Positions 5,990 to 14,780 of a stretch of 19,302 nucleotides of DNA are shown piece by piece. The DNA lies in NCBI GenBank assembly GCA_937893485.1, contig CALBJL010000050.1, forward strand, positions 1 through 19,302, written 5' to 3'. The translations under genes and the position numbers were made by a program. Each line of letters starts with the position of its first letter. The stretch's first letter is position 1. The notes beneath the pieces are model-generated. The model was not told where the DNA came from and made no database searches. It saw only the letters and a list, made by a program, of their open reading frames with translations. This DNA is from an uncultured bacterium. Its GTDB lineage: Bacteria; Bacillota; Clostridia; Lachnospirales; Lachnospiraceae.

Positions 5990-6772
5990 TTATGCCTCTT
6001 CCACAGGCTTCAAATAGACCGCCATACGATTCGTATTTCCGAAATTGCGGTATGCGATATAGGCATCGCTCGTCTGGTCTGTGGTATCCTCCTGCGCGGT
6101 CTGCACGGACACATCCTCTTTTTTCTCATCCATGCGCAGCATCAGCCGCTCTAAAAACAGTTGTAAAAATGCCTCGTAGTCCTCTCTCGTAAACAGCTCA
6201 CGGAGCGCATCGGTCACAGACGCATCCGACTGCGTATCATCGACTGCCACACGCGCCCATTCATCCGGGATCTCCACACCGCCGTCCTGCAGATAGCCGA
6301 GAATCTTTGTCACGTAATTTTGTGTCTCCTCAAACGGAGGAATCCCGCCGTATTTGTCCACATTTCCGCTGCCCGCATTGTAGGCAGCCAGCGCATAGGA
6401 GACATTTCCGTCATATTTCTCAAGCAGTGAAGCAATATACTTCGCCCCACCCATAATATTCTGTTCTGGATCATATGCATCCGTGACACCCAGCCCCTTT
6501 GCGGTCGCAGGCATGAGCTGCATGATACCCATTGCCCCGCTCTTACTCGTCGCATTTGGATCAAAGCCGGATTCCGCCTTTGCCATCGCCTTTAACAGCG
6601 ATTCATCCACCCCGTAGGTCTGTGCTGCCTTTTGAAAAATCTGTTCGAGCGGCTGTGTCTTGTCCAGTTCGTCGGACAGTGCAGAGGCAAAGCCTGTCCC
6701 TGTGACTGTCTCATCGGTATCTGCCGCCGTCGTCACAATGCTGTTTGTATCTGTCGCAGACGTTATCTTCAT
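5990..6772 (-). CDS. Lytic transglycosylase (SLT domain) without visible signal peptide
   Basis: 260 aa from the chosen ATG, which has AGGAGG six bases upstream; the longer frame to 6790 has no ribosome site. Residues about 42-162 form a Slt70-like SLT domain: catalytic E67 in AKAESGF, then SGAMGIMQLMP and ALAAYNAGSGNVDKYGG. Such enzymes cleave the MurNAc-GlcNAc bond, forming 1,6-anhydroMurNAc. The N-terminal 40 residues are Thr/Asp-rich and polar, with a GFASALSDEL stretch and no hydrophobic signal segment. The enzyme must therefore leave the cell by another route (flagellar export would be one) or act on lysis. The C-terminal 100 residues are not recognised. It starts 10 bases after the purB stop, so it is probably the last gene of that transcript. 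Confidence 0.88.
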   Translation of the reverse strand: MKITSATDTNSIVTTAADTDETVTGTGFASALSDELDKTQPLEQIFQKAAQTYGVDESLLKAMAKAESGFDPNATSKSGAMGIMQLMPATAKGLGVTDAYDPEQNIMGGAKYIASLLEKYDGNVSYALAAYNAGSGNVDKYGGIPPFEETQNYVTKILGYLQDGGVEIPDEWARVAVDDTQSDASVTDALRELFTREDYEAFLQLFLERLMLRMDEKKEDVSVQTAQEDTTDQTSDAYIAYRNFGNTNRMAVYLKPVEEA

Positions 6773-6782
6773 AGATTTCCTC

Positions 6783-8216
6783 CTAAACATTGATCTCTGC
6801 TGTCATTCCAAGTAAGTCCTGATTCGCGTCCAGAACCGGCCGGATCACATTCTTTAAGAACTGCTTCACCTGATACTCCGCGCGTCCGGTATACTTTGCA
6901 GGATCCATGTTCGCCTGCAGTTCCTCCAGCGTCAGTCCAAATGAGGTGTCTGCGGCAATCAGCTCGAGTAGATCGTTGTCTTTGCCCTCTGCCTTGACAT
7001 GCTTTCCTGCCTCCATAGAGAGCTGGCGGATCTTCTCATGCAGTTCCTGACGGTCTCCACCCTTCTTCACAGCATCCATCATAATATTTTCCGTAGCCAT
7101 AAACGGCAGTTCGCTCATCAGGCGCTTTGTGATAACCTTGTCATACACAACCAGTCCGTCTACGACATTCAGACACAGATCTAAAATACCGTCGACCGCT
7201 AAAAATCCCTCTGGGATGCTCAGACGCTTGTTTGCGGAATCATCAAGTGTGCGCTCAAACCACTGTGTAGCAGAAGTAATCGCCGGATTTAATGTATCAA
7301 TCATCACATAGCGTGCCAACGATGCAATACGCTCACTGCGCATCGGGTTGCGCTTGTATGCCATTGCCGAAGATCCGATCTGATTTTTCTCAAACGGCTC
7401 CTCAATCTCCTTTAAATGCTGTAACAGACGGATGTCATTTGAAAATTTGTGTGCGCTGGCTGCGATGCCTGCGAGCACATTTACAACTCTCGTATCCACT
7501 TTGCGGGAATAGGTCTGTCCGGACACCGGATAACAGCTCTCAAAGCCCATTTTTTTTGCGATCATCGGATCGATCTTGTCGATAAGCTCATCGTTGCCGT
7601 CAAACAACTCCTTAAAGCTCGCCTGTGTTCCGGTCGTTCCCTTCGAGCCGAGCAGCTTTAAGCTGCCAAGTACATAGTCGAGATCCTCAAGATCAAAGAA
7701 AAACTCCTGCATCCACAGCGTTGCACGCTTGCCGACCGTTGTGGGCTGTGCTGGCTGGAAATGGGTGAATGCCAGTGTCGGCAGTGCCTTGTACTGATCC
7801 GCAAACTTTGCCAGCTCTGCCAGTACATTGATCAGCTTTTTACGGACAAGCTTTAACGCCTCCGCCATAATGATAATATCGGTATTATCCCCGACATAGC
7901 AGGAGGTCGCGCCAAGATGGATGATACCCTTTGCCTTCGGGCACTGCTGTCCGTATGCATAGACATGGCTCATGACATCGTGGCGGACGAGTTTTTCACG
8001 CTCTCTTGCCACATCATAGTTGATGTCATCCTTGTGTGCCTTCAGCTCATCGATCTGCTCCTGTGTGATGTCAAGACCGAGCTCTTTTTCTGTCTCGGCA
8101 AGTGCGATCCAGAGTCTGCGCCAGGTGCGGAATTTCATATCCTGTGAAAAAATGTACTGCATCTCCTTGCTGGCATAGCGCTCAGACAGGGGGCTTGTGT
8201 ATCTATCTGTATTCAT
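6783..8216 (-). CDS. purB: Adenylosuccinate lyase
   Basis: Catalyses two beta-eliminations releasing fumarate: SAICAR to AICAR, and adenylosuccinate to AMP. 477 aa from the ATG at 8216, chosen because AAGGGAG sits seven bases upstream; the ATG two codons earlier would leave almost no spacing. The fumarase/aspartase-superfamily signature GSSAMAYKRNPMRSE is present with its flexible catalytic serine loop, as are LGATSCYVGDNTD and TFAHFQPAQPTT-like (AFTHFQPAQPTTVGKRA) histidine motifs. The KRNPMRSE form and length match the longer animal/Clostridia type rather than the 430-aa Bacillus form. It follows purF by about 20 bases, in one run with purC. Confidence 0.97.
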   Translation of the reverse strand: MNTDRYTSPLSERYASKEMQYIFSQDMKFRTWRRLWIALAETEKELGLDITQEQIDELKAHKDDINYDVAREREKLVRHDVMSHVYAYGQQCPKAKGIIHLGATSCYVGDNTDIIIMAEALKLVRKKLINVLAELAKFADQYKALPTLAFTHFQPAQPTTVGKRATLWMQEFFFDLEDLDYVLGSLKLLGSKGTTGTQASFKELFDGNDELIDKIDPMIAKKMGFESCYPVSGQTYSRKVDTRVVNVLAGIAASAHKFSNDIRLLQHLKEIEEPFEKNQIGSSAMAYKRNPMRSERIASLARYVMIDTLNPAITSATQWFERTLDDSANKRLSIPEGFLAVDGILDLCLNVVDGLVVYDKVITKRLMSELPFMATENIMMDAVKKGGDRQELHEKIRQLSMEAGKHVKAEGKDNDLLELIAADTSFGLTLEELQANMDPAKYTGRAEYQVKQFLKNVIRPVLDANQDLLGMTAEINV

Positions 8217-8235
8217 GATCATTCTCCCTTGTTTT

Positions 8236-9684
8236 TTATTTTATATAATCTCCACGTATGTCATCAACCGGCGGCTCCAGCGGATACTGTCCGGTGAAGC
8301 ATCCCTTACAGATCGATAATCCGTCCACCATCTGCTCTAAGCGGTCGATCTGCAGATAGCCGAGACTGTCTGCGCCGATTACCTCACGGATTTGCTCGAT
8401 CGTACGGTTGTAGGCGATCAACTGCTCCCGCACCGGTATATCGGTTCCGAAATAACACGGCCACAAAAACGGCGGTGAGCTGATGCGCACATGCACCTCG
8501 GTCGCACCTGCCTCGCGCAGCATGTTTACGATCCGGTTTGAGGTCGTACCGCGCACGATCGAATCATCAATCATGATGACACGTTTTCCTGCAACTGCCT
8601 CCTGCAAGGCATTCAGCTTGATCGTCACACTGCTCTCCCTGCTGCTCTGTGCCGGTTTGATAAATGTACGTCCGACATAACCGTTTTTCACAAATGCCAT
8701 GCCATACGGGATGCCACTCTCCATCGAATAGCCCATTGCTGCTACGTTTCCGGACTCAGGTACTCCGACGACCAGATCTGCATCGACCGGCGAATCCTGT
8801 GCCAGAAACCGTCCCGCTTTGATTCGAGCTCCGTATACGCTCTTTCCGTCAATATGGCTGTCGGGACGCGCAAAATAGATATACTCAAAAATACATCTGG
8901 CATGTTCTTCTTTCGGCAGACACAGTGTCTTATCCGACTGGATGCCGTGTTCCGGCGAGATCGTAACGATCTCACCCGGCTCTACATCACGCACATATTC
9001 CGCACCCAGCGTCTCCAAAGCACTGGTCTCGCTGGCAAGCATATAGGCATTGTCGCGTTTTCCGATCACAAGCGGCTTGAATCCGAACGGATCGCGCGCG
9101 CCCACCAGCTTTCTCGGACTCATGACGACAAGCGCATATGCGCCCTTGATCCGCGTGGCTGCCCTGCGCACCGCCTCCTGCACCGTCTTTGATCTCAGAC
9201 GCTCTCTAGCGATGTAGTACGCAATCACCTCCGAATCGATCGTCGTCTGGAAAATCGCGCCCGTATAAGCGAGCTCCCTGCGCAGCTCGTTGGCATTGAT
9301 CAGATTGCCGTTATGCGCCAGTCCGAGTGTTCCTTTTACATAGTTGAGCACGAGCGGCTGCGCATTTTCTCTCGTGGATGCGCCTGCCGTCGAATAACGC
9401 ACGTGTCCGACGCCGATATCCCCCTTTAGCTTTTCAAGCGCCTCCGGGGTAAACACCTCGTTGACCAGACCCATATCCTTGTGGGCCAGTACCTTGCCTT
9501 TCGGCCCATTCGTGTCACTGACTGCGATACCGCAGCTCTCCTGTCCGCGGTGCTGCAATGCGAACAATCCATAATAAATCGACGGGGCTACATCTGCGCC
9601 GTCAAAATCATACATTCCGAATACTCCACATTCCTCGTGCAGTTCATTGATCGCCTGTTTCCTAACTTCTGCCTGATTCTTCAT
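8236..9684 (-). CDS. purF: Amidophosphoribosyltransferase
   Basis: First committed step of purine synthesis: PRPP plus glutamine gives phosphoribosylamine. 482 aa. The N-terminal nucleophile glutaminase follows a short propeptide; the catalytic cysteine is in EECGVFGMYD (about residue 20), with QHRGQES and STAGAST motifs after it. The C-terminal phosphoribosyltransferase domain has the PRPP loop VIMIDDSIVRGTTS. Four cysteines match the 4Fe-4S ligands of the Bacillus-type enzyme: HARCIFEY, WPCYFG and CKGC. The enzyme should therefore be an oxygen-sensitive iron-sulfur protein, which fits an anaerobe. The ATG at 9684 has GGAG about nine bases upstream. It starts 25 bases after purC and is followed closely by purB. 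I see no obvious purine riboswitch in front of the cluster. Confidence 0.97.
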   Translation of the reverse strand: MKNQAEVRKQAINELHEECGVFGMYDFDGADVAPSIYYGLFALQHRGQESCGIAVSDTNGPKGKVLAHKDMGLVNEVFTPEALEKLKGDIGVGHVRYSTAGASTRENAQPLVLNYVKGTLGLAHNGNLINANELRRELAYTGAIFQTTIDSEVIAYYIARERLRSKTVQEAVRRAATRIKGAYALVVMSPRKLVGARDPFGFKPLVIGKRDNAYMLASETSALETLGAEYVRDVEPGEIVTISPEHGIQSDKTLCLPKEEHARCIFEYIYFARPDSHIDGKSVYGARIKAGRFLAQDSPVDADLVVGVPESGNVAAMGYSMESGIPYGMAFVKNGYVGRTFIKPAQSSRESSVTIKLNALQEAVAGKRVIMIDDSIVRGTTSNRIVNMLREAGATEVHVRISSPPFLWPCYFGTDIPVREQLIAYNRTIEQIREVIGADSLGYLQIDRLEQMVDGLSICKGCFTGQYPLEPPVDDIRGDYIK

Positions 9685-9709
9685 GCCTGTTCTCCAAATT
9701 ATATACGGC

Positions 9710-10585
9710 TTATCGTGTAAATTTTGTTCCGGTCAGCAGTTCATATGCTTCCTTATATTTTTCGATTGTCTTATTTACGACTTCATCCGGAAGGAGGAAA
9801 TCGTTATCCGGATTGCTCTTTAACCAGTCCCTGACAAATTGCTTGTCAAAGGACGGCTGTGACTTTCCGGGCTCGTAGCCTTCTAACGGCCAGAAACGTG
9901 AGCTGTCGGGGGTGAGCATCTCATCGCCGAGAACGACCTTTCCATCCTCGTCCAGACCAAACTCAAACTTTGTATCAGCGATGATGATGCCGCGCTCTCT
10001 CGCGTAAGCCGCACACTTTTTATACAGATTCAGTGTGGCATCCTTGATCGCCGTCGCATACTCCTCACCCTTTCCAGGATAGAGTTTTTCTAAGATCTCC
10101 ACACTCTGCTCAAATGTAATATGCTCATCATGGTCTCCGAGATCAGCCTTTGTCGTCGGGGTGTAGATCGGCTCAGGTAACTGATCGGATTCCTTCAGTC
10201 CTTCGGGCAATCTGATGCCACAGACTGTGCCGTTTTTCTGATAGCTCTCCCAGCCGCTGCCTGTGATATAACCGCGCACGATACACTCGATCGGCAGCAT
10301 CTGCAGTTTCTTACACAGCGTGCTGTTTCCGCTGTACTGCGGCTGTCTGAAATATTCCGGCATATCGGCAGGATCGACAGATATCAGATGATTGGGGATC
10401 ACATCCTTTGTGTAATCAAACCAGAACTTTGACATCTGTGTCAGAATCGCACCCTTGTCTGTGATCTTATTTTTTAAAATGTTATCAAATGCAGAGATGC
10501 GGTCTGTCGCAACAAGGATCAGTGTGTCTCCGTTATCATAGACCTCTCTGACCTTTCCCTCTTTCATCGGCTGGTACTCTTTCAT
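9710..10585 (-). CDS. purC: Phosphoribosylaminoimidazole-succinocarboxamide (SAICAR) synthase
   Basis: Joins CAIR and aspartate using ATP, giving SAICAR, the substrate of the purB product encoded downstream. 291 aa from the ATG at 10585, which has GGAGG eight bases upstream; the frame is open five codons further but without a site. Visible motifs are GKVREVYDNGDTLILVATDRISAFD near the N-terminus, CIVRGYITGSGW in the centre, and IIADTKFEFGLDEDGKVVLGDEMLTPDSSRFW. The length matches the longer (Ade1-like) class, not the 235-aa Bacillus/E. coli form. It lies 46 bases after gpmI and 25 bases before purF. Confidence 0.97.
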   Translation of the reverse strand: MKEYQPMKEGKVREVYDNGDTLILVATDRISAFDNILKNKITDKGAILTQMSKFWFDYTKDVIPNHLISVDPADMPEYFRQPQYSGNSTLCKKLQMLPIECIVRGYITGSGWESYQKNGTVCGIRLPEGLKESDQLPEPIYTPTTKADLGDHDEHITFEQSVEILEKLYPGKGEEYATAIKDATLNLYKKCAAYARERGIIIADTKFEFGLDEDGKVVLGDEMLTPDSSRFWPLEGYEPGKSQPSFDKQFVRDWLKSNPDNDFLLPDEVVNKTIEKYKEAYELLTGTKFTR

Positions 10586-10631
10586 TACTTTGTCCTCCAT
10601 GTATGCGTTGTTTACGTTTATAAATGCTTTT

Positions 10632-12173
10632 CTATTTCTTGATCAGTAATGACTTTCCGGTCATCTCTGCTGGCTGCTTCAGACCCATGATCTGAAGCAG
10701 TGTCGGTGCAATATCTGCCAGACATCCGCCCTCGCGCAGCGTATAAGAATCATCGTAATTTACAAGAATAAACGGAACCGGATTGGTTGTATGGGCAGTA
10801 TGCGGCTTTCCCGTTTCGTAATCGATCATTTTCTCTGCATTTCCGTGGTCTGCGCAGATAAATAATACACCGTCAACATCCTTGATTGCCTGTACCGCAT
10901 CGCCTACGAGCTGATCAACACGCTCTACTGCCTTGACAGCAGCCTTGATCACACCGGTATGACCTACCATATCCGGATTTGCAAAGTTGATGATGATAAC
11001 ATCATACTTATCGGACTTGATCGCCTCTACGAGATCCATGCCGACCTCGGGAGCGCTCATCTCGGGCTTGAGATCGTAGGTAGCAACATCCTTCGGGGAA
11101 TTGACGAGGATACGTGCCTCATCGACATTTGGCTCCTCTACACCGCCGTTGAAGAAAAATGTTACATGTGCATATTTCTCTGTCTCAGCCAGACGAAGCT
11201 GCTTCTTGCCGCACTTTGCAAGATATTCGCCCAGTGTATTTTTTACGGACTCCTTCTCAAACGCAATCAGCTTGTTCGGGATTGTCTCGTCATAATCCTT
11301 GAAGCATACATAGGTCAGATGTAAAAACGGACGCTCGAATCCGGTAAATTTATCATCACAGAATGCACGTGTGATCTCACGCGCACGGTCGGGACGGAAA
11401 TTGAAAAAGATCACGGAATCGCCGTCTTTGACAAGTGATAAGGGCTTGCCATCCTTTACGATCACGGTCGGCAGTACAAACTCGTCAGTCACATCATTTG
11501 CGTAAGAGTCGGCCATCGCCTGTACCGCATCCTCTGCCTGTACACCCTCACCAGTTGTCAGTGACTTGTATGCCTTCTCTACACGGTCCCAGTTGTTATC
11601 ACGGTCCATCGCATAGTAACGTCCGGATAAGGATGCGATCTTGCCAACACCGATCTCATCCATCTTCTCCTGCAATGCAGCGACATAATCCTTGCCGGAT
11701 GCCGGAGGTGTATCTCTTCCGTCTAAGAATGCATGTACATAGACATTCTCCAGACCGTTTTTCTTGCACATCTCAAGCAGACCGTACAGATGTGTGTTGT
11801 GGCTGTGCACACCACCGTCTGATAACAGTCCCCACAGATGCAGGTCGGAATTGTTCTTTTTACAGTTTTCGATCGCCTGCAGCAATACCTTGTTCTTAAA
11901 AAAATCGCCGTCCTCAATCGCTTTTGTGATACGTGTCAGATCCTGATAAACGATGCGTCCTGCACCGATGTTCATATGTCCGACCTCAGAGTTCCCCATC
12001 TGTCCGTCGGGCAGACCGACTGCCCGGCCGGATGCATTGCCTTTTACAAACGGACATTCTTTCATCAGCTTGTCCATCACGGGCGTATTTGCCATTGCGA
12101 TCGCATTGCCGACCGGGTTGTCATTCAATCCATAACCGTCCAGTACCATTAAAACTACAGGTTTCTTACTCAT
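10632..12173 (-). CDS. gpmI: 2,3-bisphosphoglycerate-independent phosphoglycerate mutase
   Basis: Glycolytic interconversion of 3- and 2-phosphoglycerate by the alkaline-phosphatase-superfamily, Mn2+-dependent enzyme. 513 aa, the normal length. Metal and catalytic motifs are present: VLMVLDGYGLN at the N-terminus, the phosphoserine motif GNSEVGHMNIGAGR (about 61-74), HAFLDGRDTPP, NFRPDRARE, NFANPDMVGHTG and CADHGNAEKM. AGAGG lies eight bases before the ATG. It follows the CapA-family gene by 40 bases. The short A+T-rich gap contains a TATAAA-like box but no convincing -35, so it may be co-transcribed or have a weak promoter. Downstream it runs into purC. Confidence 0.97.
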   Translation of the reverse strand: MSKKPVVLMVLDGYGLNDNPVGNAIAMANTPVMDKLMKECPFVKGNASGRAVGLPDGQMGNSEVGHMNIGAGRIVYQDLTRITKAIEDGDFFKNKVLLQAIENCKKNNSDLHLWGLLSDGGVHSHNTHLYGLLEMCKKNGLENVYVHAFLDGRDTPPASGKDYVAALQEKMDEIGVGKIASLSGRYYAMDRDNNWDRVEKAYKSLTTGEGVQAEDAVQAMADSYANDVTDEFVLPTVIVKDGKPLSLVKDGDSVIFFNFRPDRAREITRAFCDDKFTGFERPFLHLTYVCFKDYDETIPNKLIAFEKESVKNTLGEYLAKCGKKQLRLAETEKYAHVTFFFNGGVEEPNVDEARILVNSPKDVATYDLKPEMSAPEVGMDLVEAIKSDKYDVIIINFANPDMVGHTGVIKAAVKAVERVDQLVGDAVQAIKDVDGVLFICADHGNAEKMIDYETGKPHTAHTTNPVPFILVNYDDSYTLREGGCLADIAPTLLQIMGLKQPAEMTGKSLLIKK

Positions 12174-12213
12174 GTTTTTTTCCTCTTTTCTTTCTATTTT
12201 TTATAATGTTGAT

Positions 12214-13677
12214 TTATGATCCATTATTTTTTGTAACATATCCATCCGCGTCAATGCTGACACCATCCGATAAATACTGCTCAAATGTGATAATCCGCTG
12301 TTTTTCTGACTCCTCCGTCACCAAATACGTCTTGCGGTTCTCCTGAATACACGGAATAAAACGAAAACTGAGACTGCCGTCCTCGTTGATAATCACCTGC
12401 GCGATCGCCGTATCCTTTTTGTTCACACCGTCTGTCGGTGTGCTGCCAAACCAGAAATTGCCGAGGCTGTAAATGACGGGCACATCCCCGACATAGGTCA
12501 GCCCCTGCAGACAGTGGGTATGACCTCCGATCACCGCATCCGCGCCTGCCTGTGCAAACTTCGCCGCCAGCTCCGCCTGATCTGCCTCGTAGTAATTCGT
12601 GCCCTCGGTTCCCCAGTGCACAAATGCGATCACATAATCACTCTGCTTTTTTGCCTGACGGATAACCTCCACATATTTATCCGGATTTAATGTTTTTAAC
12701 ACACCCGGAGTCGTATCGGTCGCCTCTTTTGTATAGTTATAGGTACGCTCGATCTGCGTCGCCGCAACGAATGCGATCTTGCGCCCGTTCGCCACAAAAT
12801 ACCACGGTCGTTTAGCTTCTTCGAGATTATTGCCCGCTCCGACGTTTGGTATACCCGCAGCGTCTAATGTTGCAATCGTATCGGACAATGCTTCCAGACC
12901 GTAATCACACACATGGTTGTTCGCAATGCCTGCGATGTCCACACCCAGCTCCTGTAAAATAGACACATTGGCAGGATCGGAGCGGAACGTATACGCTTTG
13001 CCCGGAATCGGTTCCCCTCTCGTGCTGAACGTACATTCATTATTGATCATTAAAATATCCGACTGTGCTATCAGTTCCCGCAGATCACTGCTGAACGCCG
13101 CAGCAAGCCCGTTCTGCTTGAGATACTGCATCGTTCCGGTCCGGTCGTCAAAATTCATATCCCCGGTAAAGCTGATCACCGTCTGATCCGGTGAATTGCA
13201 TGCCTGTCTCGTCACACGATCCAATTGATTCTGATGAATCCCTACCTGCTCACAATAATCGAGCCACAGCACATGCAGGGTACGATCCGATACACGATAC
13301 CAGACCTCAGGATCATTTATGACTGCCGCCTGTACAACCTGTGCAAATGCATCCTCACCATACTCTGCCCGAAACCAGAAAATAAATGACTCATCCATCG
13401 GATAATAACTCAAAAAATCCGTCGATGCAGACAATATCGTATCAACCGCCTCATTCAGCGCATCCGGCTGATCCGGTCTCACATCCGACACATCCGGCGG
13501 CTCATCCGTCGTATTATCGGTGCTGTCATCCGCCGGACTCTCTGCCTGTACAACCGTCTGCCCACTCGTCGCCAGACGTGCGCTCAGATCATCGGCGCGT
13601 TGTCCGCAGCCGCACCACAACCCTGCAACCGCTATGATACATATAAAAAGGAGAATTTTTTGATTCCTTTTTCTCAT
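12214..13677 (-). CDS. CapA-family metallophosphatase-like lipoprotein
   Basis: 487 aa. The N-terminus has a basic start, a hydrophobic core and LWCGCGQ, where C24 (after Gly) is the likely lipidation site and C22 a weaker one. A Pro/Asp/Thr-rich linker follows to about residue 75. The region about 160-440 is the PGA_cap/CapA calcineurin-like fold: FTGDMNFDD, INNECTF, AGIANNHVCDYG, FVHWGTEG and IGGHTHCLQG are the metal-binding blocks, with SLGNFWFG near the end. CapA relatives act in poly-gamma-glutamate or capsule surface chemistry, but no capB/C/D genes are visible here, so the substrate is unknown. The insert between the linker and the catalytic part is not recognised. AGGAG lies ten bases before the ATG, and a TATAAT promoter lies upstream. 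Confidence 0.9.
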   Translation of the reverse strand: MRKRNQKILLFICIIAVAGLWCGCGQRADDLSARLATSGQTVVQAESPADDSTDNTTDEPPDVSDVRPDQPDALNEAVDTILSASTDFLSYYPMDESFIFWFRAEYGEDAFAQVVQAAVINDPEVWYRVSDRTLHVLWLDYCEQVGIHQNQLDRVTRQACNSPDQTVISFTGDMNFDDRTGTMQYLKQNGLAAAFSSDLRELIAQSDILMINNECTFSTRGEPIPGKAYTFRSDPANVSILQELGVDIAGIANNHVCDYGLEALSDTIATLDAAGIPNVGAGNNLEEAKRPWYFVANGRKIAFVAATQIERTYNYTKEATDTTPGVLKTLNPDKYVEVIRQAKKQSDYVIAFVHWGTEGTNYYEADQAELAAKFAQAGADAVIGGHTHCLQGLTYVGDVPVIYSLGNFWFGSTPTDGVNKKDTAIAQVIINEDGSLSFRFIPCIQENRKTYLVTEESEKQRIITFEQYLSDGVSIDADGYVTKNNGS

Positions 13678-13721
13678 TTGTGACTAGCTCCTAACCATTT
13701 TACAGATTGACATACGTGGTT

Positions 13722-13750
13722 ATTATAATCTATTTCCCGCCATTTCGCAA
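13722..13750 (-). promoter_or_regulatory. Putative promoter of the CapA-family gene
   Basis: Minus strand: TTGCGA (13750-13745), 17-base spacer, TATAAT (13727-13722). The -10 is perfect and the -35 matches 4 of 6. The -35 lies inside the 3' end of the preceding gene, so it would add to any read-through. Confidence 0.55.
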
Positions 13751-14416
13751 CAAATCATTCAAAAAGTCTGCTGCCGTATCCGGATGTGCCGGATTGTAGG
13801 AAATTGCGATCACTGCATTCTGTGTATACATAGTATCCGGAAAACCGCCAATATCGCTCAGACGGATCGCACACGCCATCGGCTCCGGCTGTTCGTCTTC
13901 ATAATCATCATAGCGCTGCTCCACGACAACGAGCCGGTCTGTCCATTCTGCCGGAACGATTGATGTCAGATCCAGAAAATAACCGCTCTCGGCGAATTCG
14001 TTAAATTCCTCCTCCGGCATGATGACCAGATCCTCTGATTTTCCCTGCATCCTTACATAAAATGCCATGCCTGCCTGCGACATCGCACCGCCTCCGGTCT
14101 GCGCCGTGCCAACCACCATATCGGTCACGGCCACCTGATCCTCCGGTATGTCATGCGTTTTCGCATAATCCTGTAGCCGCTGCCCCATGCCGATGTCCTG
14201 ATCACAGTCCACAACGGTCACTGATAATAATGGCTTTTTCGTATGGGTCATCGAATACACGATCGAAAAAGCAAATGCAACGATCGCAATCACGACAAGT
14301 GCCGGAATCTTCCAATAGTCCCATAGATAACTGCGCTTCTGCGCCGCAGTCATATCCCGGAAAGGTATCTCATCCTTGGAGCGCTCCCGCAGCTGTCTGT
14401 CTGTATGTTTCCTCAT
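13730..14416 (-). CDS. Unrecognised single-pass membrane protein
   Basis: 228 aa from the ATG at 14416, or 236 aa from 14440. I favour 14416 because an AAGGAAG stretch precedes it, although its spacing of about 12 bases is long; 14440 has no site. A basic cytoplasmic N-terminus with FRDMTAAQKRSYLWDYWK is followed by one hydrophobic helix (IPALVVIAIVAFAFSIVY). The remainder, about 155 residues, should be outside: acidic, with VDCDQDIGMGQRLQDYAK, DLVIMPEEEFNEFAESGYFLDLTSIVP and NAVIAISYNPAHPDTAADFLNDLL. The last parts resemble the way solute-binding-protein folds read, but I cannot name a family. It has a good promoter upstream and lies directly before the CapA-family gene, which hints at a surface role. 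The function is unknown. Confidence 0.75.
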   Translation of the reverse strand: MRKHTDRQLRERSKDEIPFRDMTAAQKRSYLWDYWKIPALVVIAIVAFAFSIVYSMTHTKKPLLSVTVVDCDQDIGMGQRLQDYAKTHDIPEDQVAVTDMVVGTAQTGGGAMSQAGMAFYVRMQGKSEDLVIMPEEEFNEFAESGYFLDLTSIVPAEWTDRLVVVEQRYDDYEDEQPEPMACAIRLSDIGGFPDTMYTQNAVIAISYNPAHPDTAADFLNDLLRNGGK

Positions 14417-14475
14417 AAATGTGTACCACTTCCTTTTCATTCTAAAAAACTTTGAAAAACCTTTTTTACGTTCTC

Positions 14476-14504
14476 AGTATTTCCTATTTTATGTAAATTG
14501 TCAA
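14476..14504 (-). promoter_or_regulatory. Promoter of the single-pass membrane protein gene
   Basis: Minus strand: TTGACA (14504-14499), 17-base spacer, AATACT (14481-14476). The -35 is perfect and the -10 matches 4 of 6. It sits just after the terminator of the PspC operon. Confidence 0.6.
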
Positions 14505-14523
14505 TCGCTTTTCATGCATACGG

Positions 14524-14555
14524 AAAAAAGAGAATCCCATCAGAGATTCTCTTTT
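14524..14555 (-). terminator. Intrinsic terminator of the PadR-PspC operon
   Basis: Minus strand: AAAAGAGAATC, loop of eight bases, GATTCTCTTTT followed by TT. An 11-bp stem about 20 bases after the PspC stop codon. Confidence 0.88.
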
Positions 14556-14576
14556 CGCTCATTTTGGTTTCAATAC

Positions 14577-14768
14577 TTATGCAGTTCTGCTCGGAATGAT
14601 GATCGCCGCCACAATGTATGCGAGCACTCCCGATCCTCCCAGACAGCAGAAGATCACCCACAGCAGCCGGATCACGACCGGATCGATATTAAAATACTCT
14701 CCGATACCTCCGCACACACCACACAATACACGATTGTCATCCGATTTCATCAGTCTCTTTGTTTCCAT
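14577..14768 (-). CDS. PspC-domain membrane protein
   Basis: 63 aa, the full length of a minimal PspC domain. A short polar N-terminus (METKRLMKSDDNR) precedes VLCGVCGGIGEYFNIDPVVIRLLWVIFCCLGG and a hydrophobic tail to IIIPSRTA. The GGIGEYFNIDPTxVR-type motif is the hallmark of the family, named after the phage-shock protein that senses membrane stress in proteobacteria. In Firmicutes, stand-alone copies accompany DUF4097/LiaF-like and PadR genes, as here. AGGAGG lies eight bases before the ATG. It starts 12 bases after the DUF4097 gene and is the last gene of the operon. Confidence 0.92.
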   Translation of the reverse strand: METKRLMKSDDNRVLCGVCGGIGEYFNIDPVVIRLLWVIFCCLGGSGVLAYIVAAIIIPSRTA

Positions 14769-14780
14769 AATAGTTTCCTC

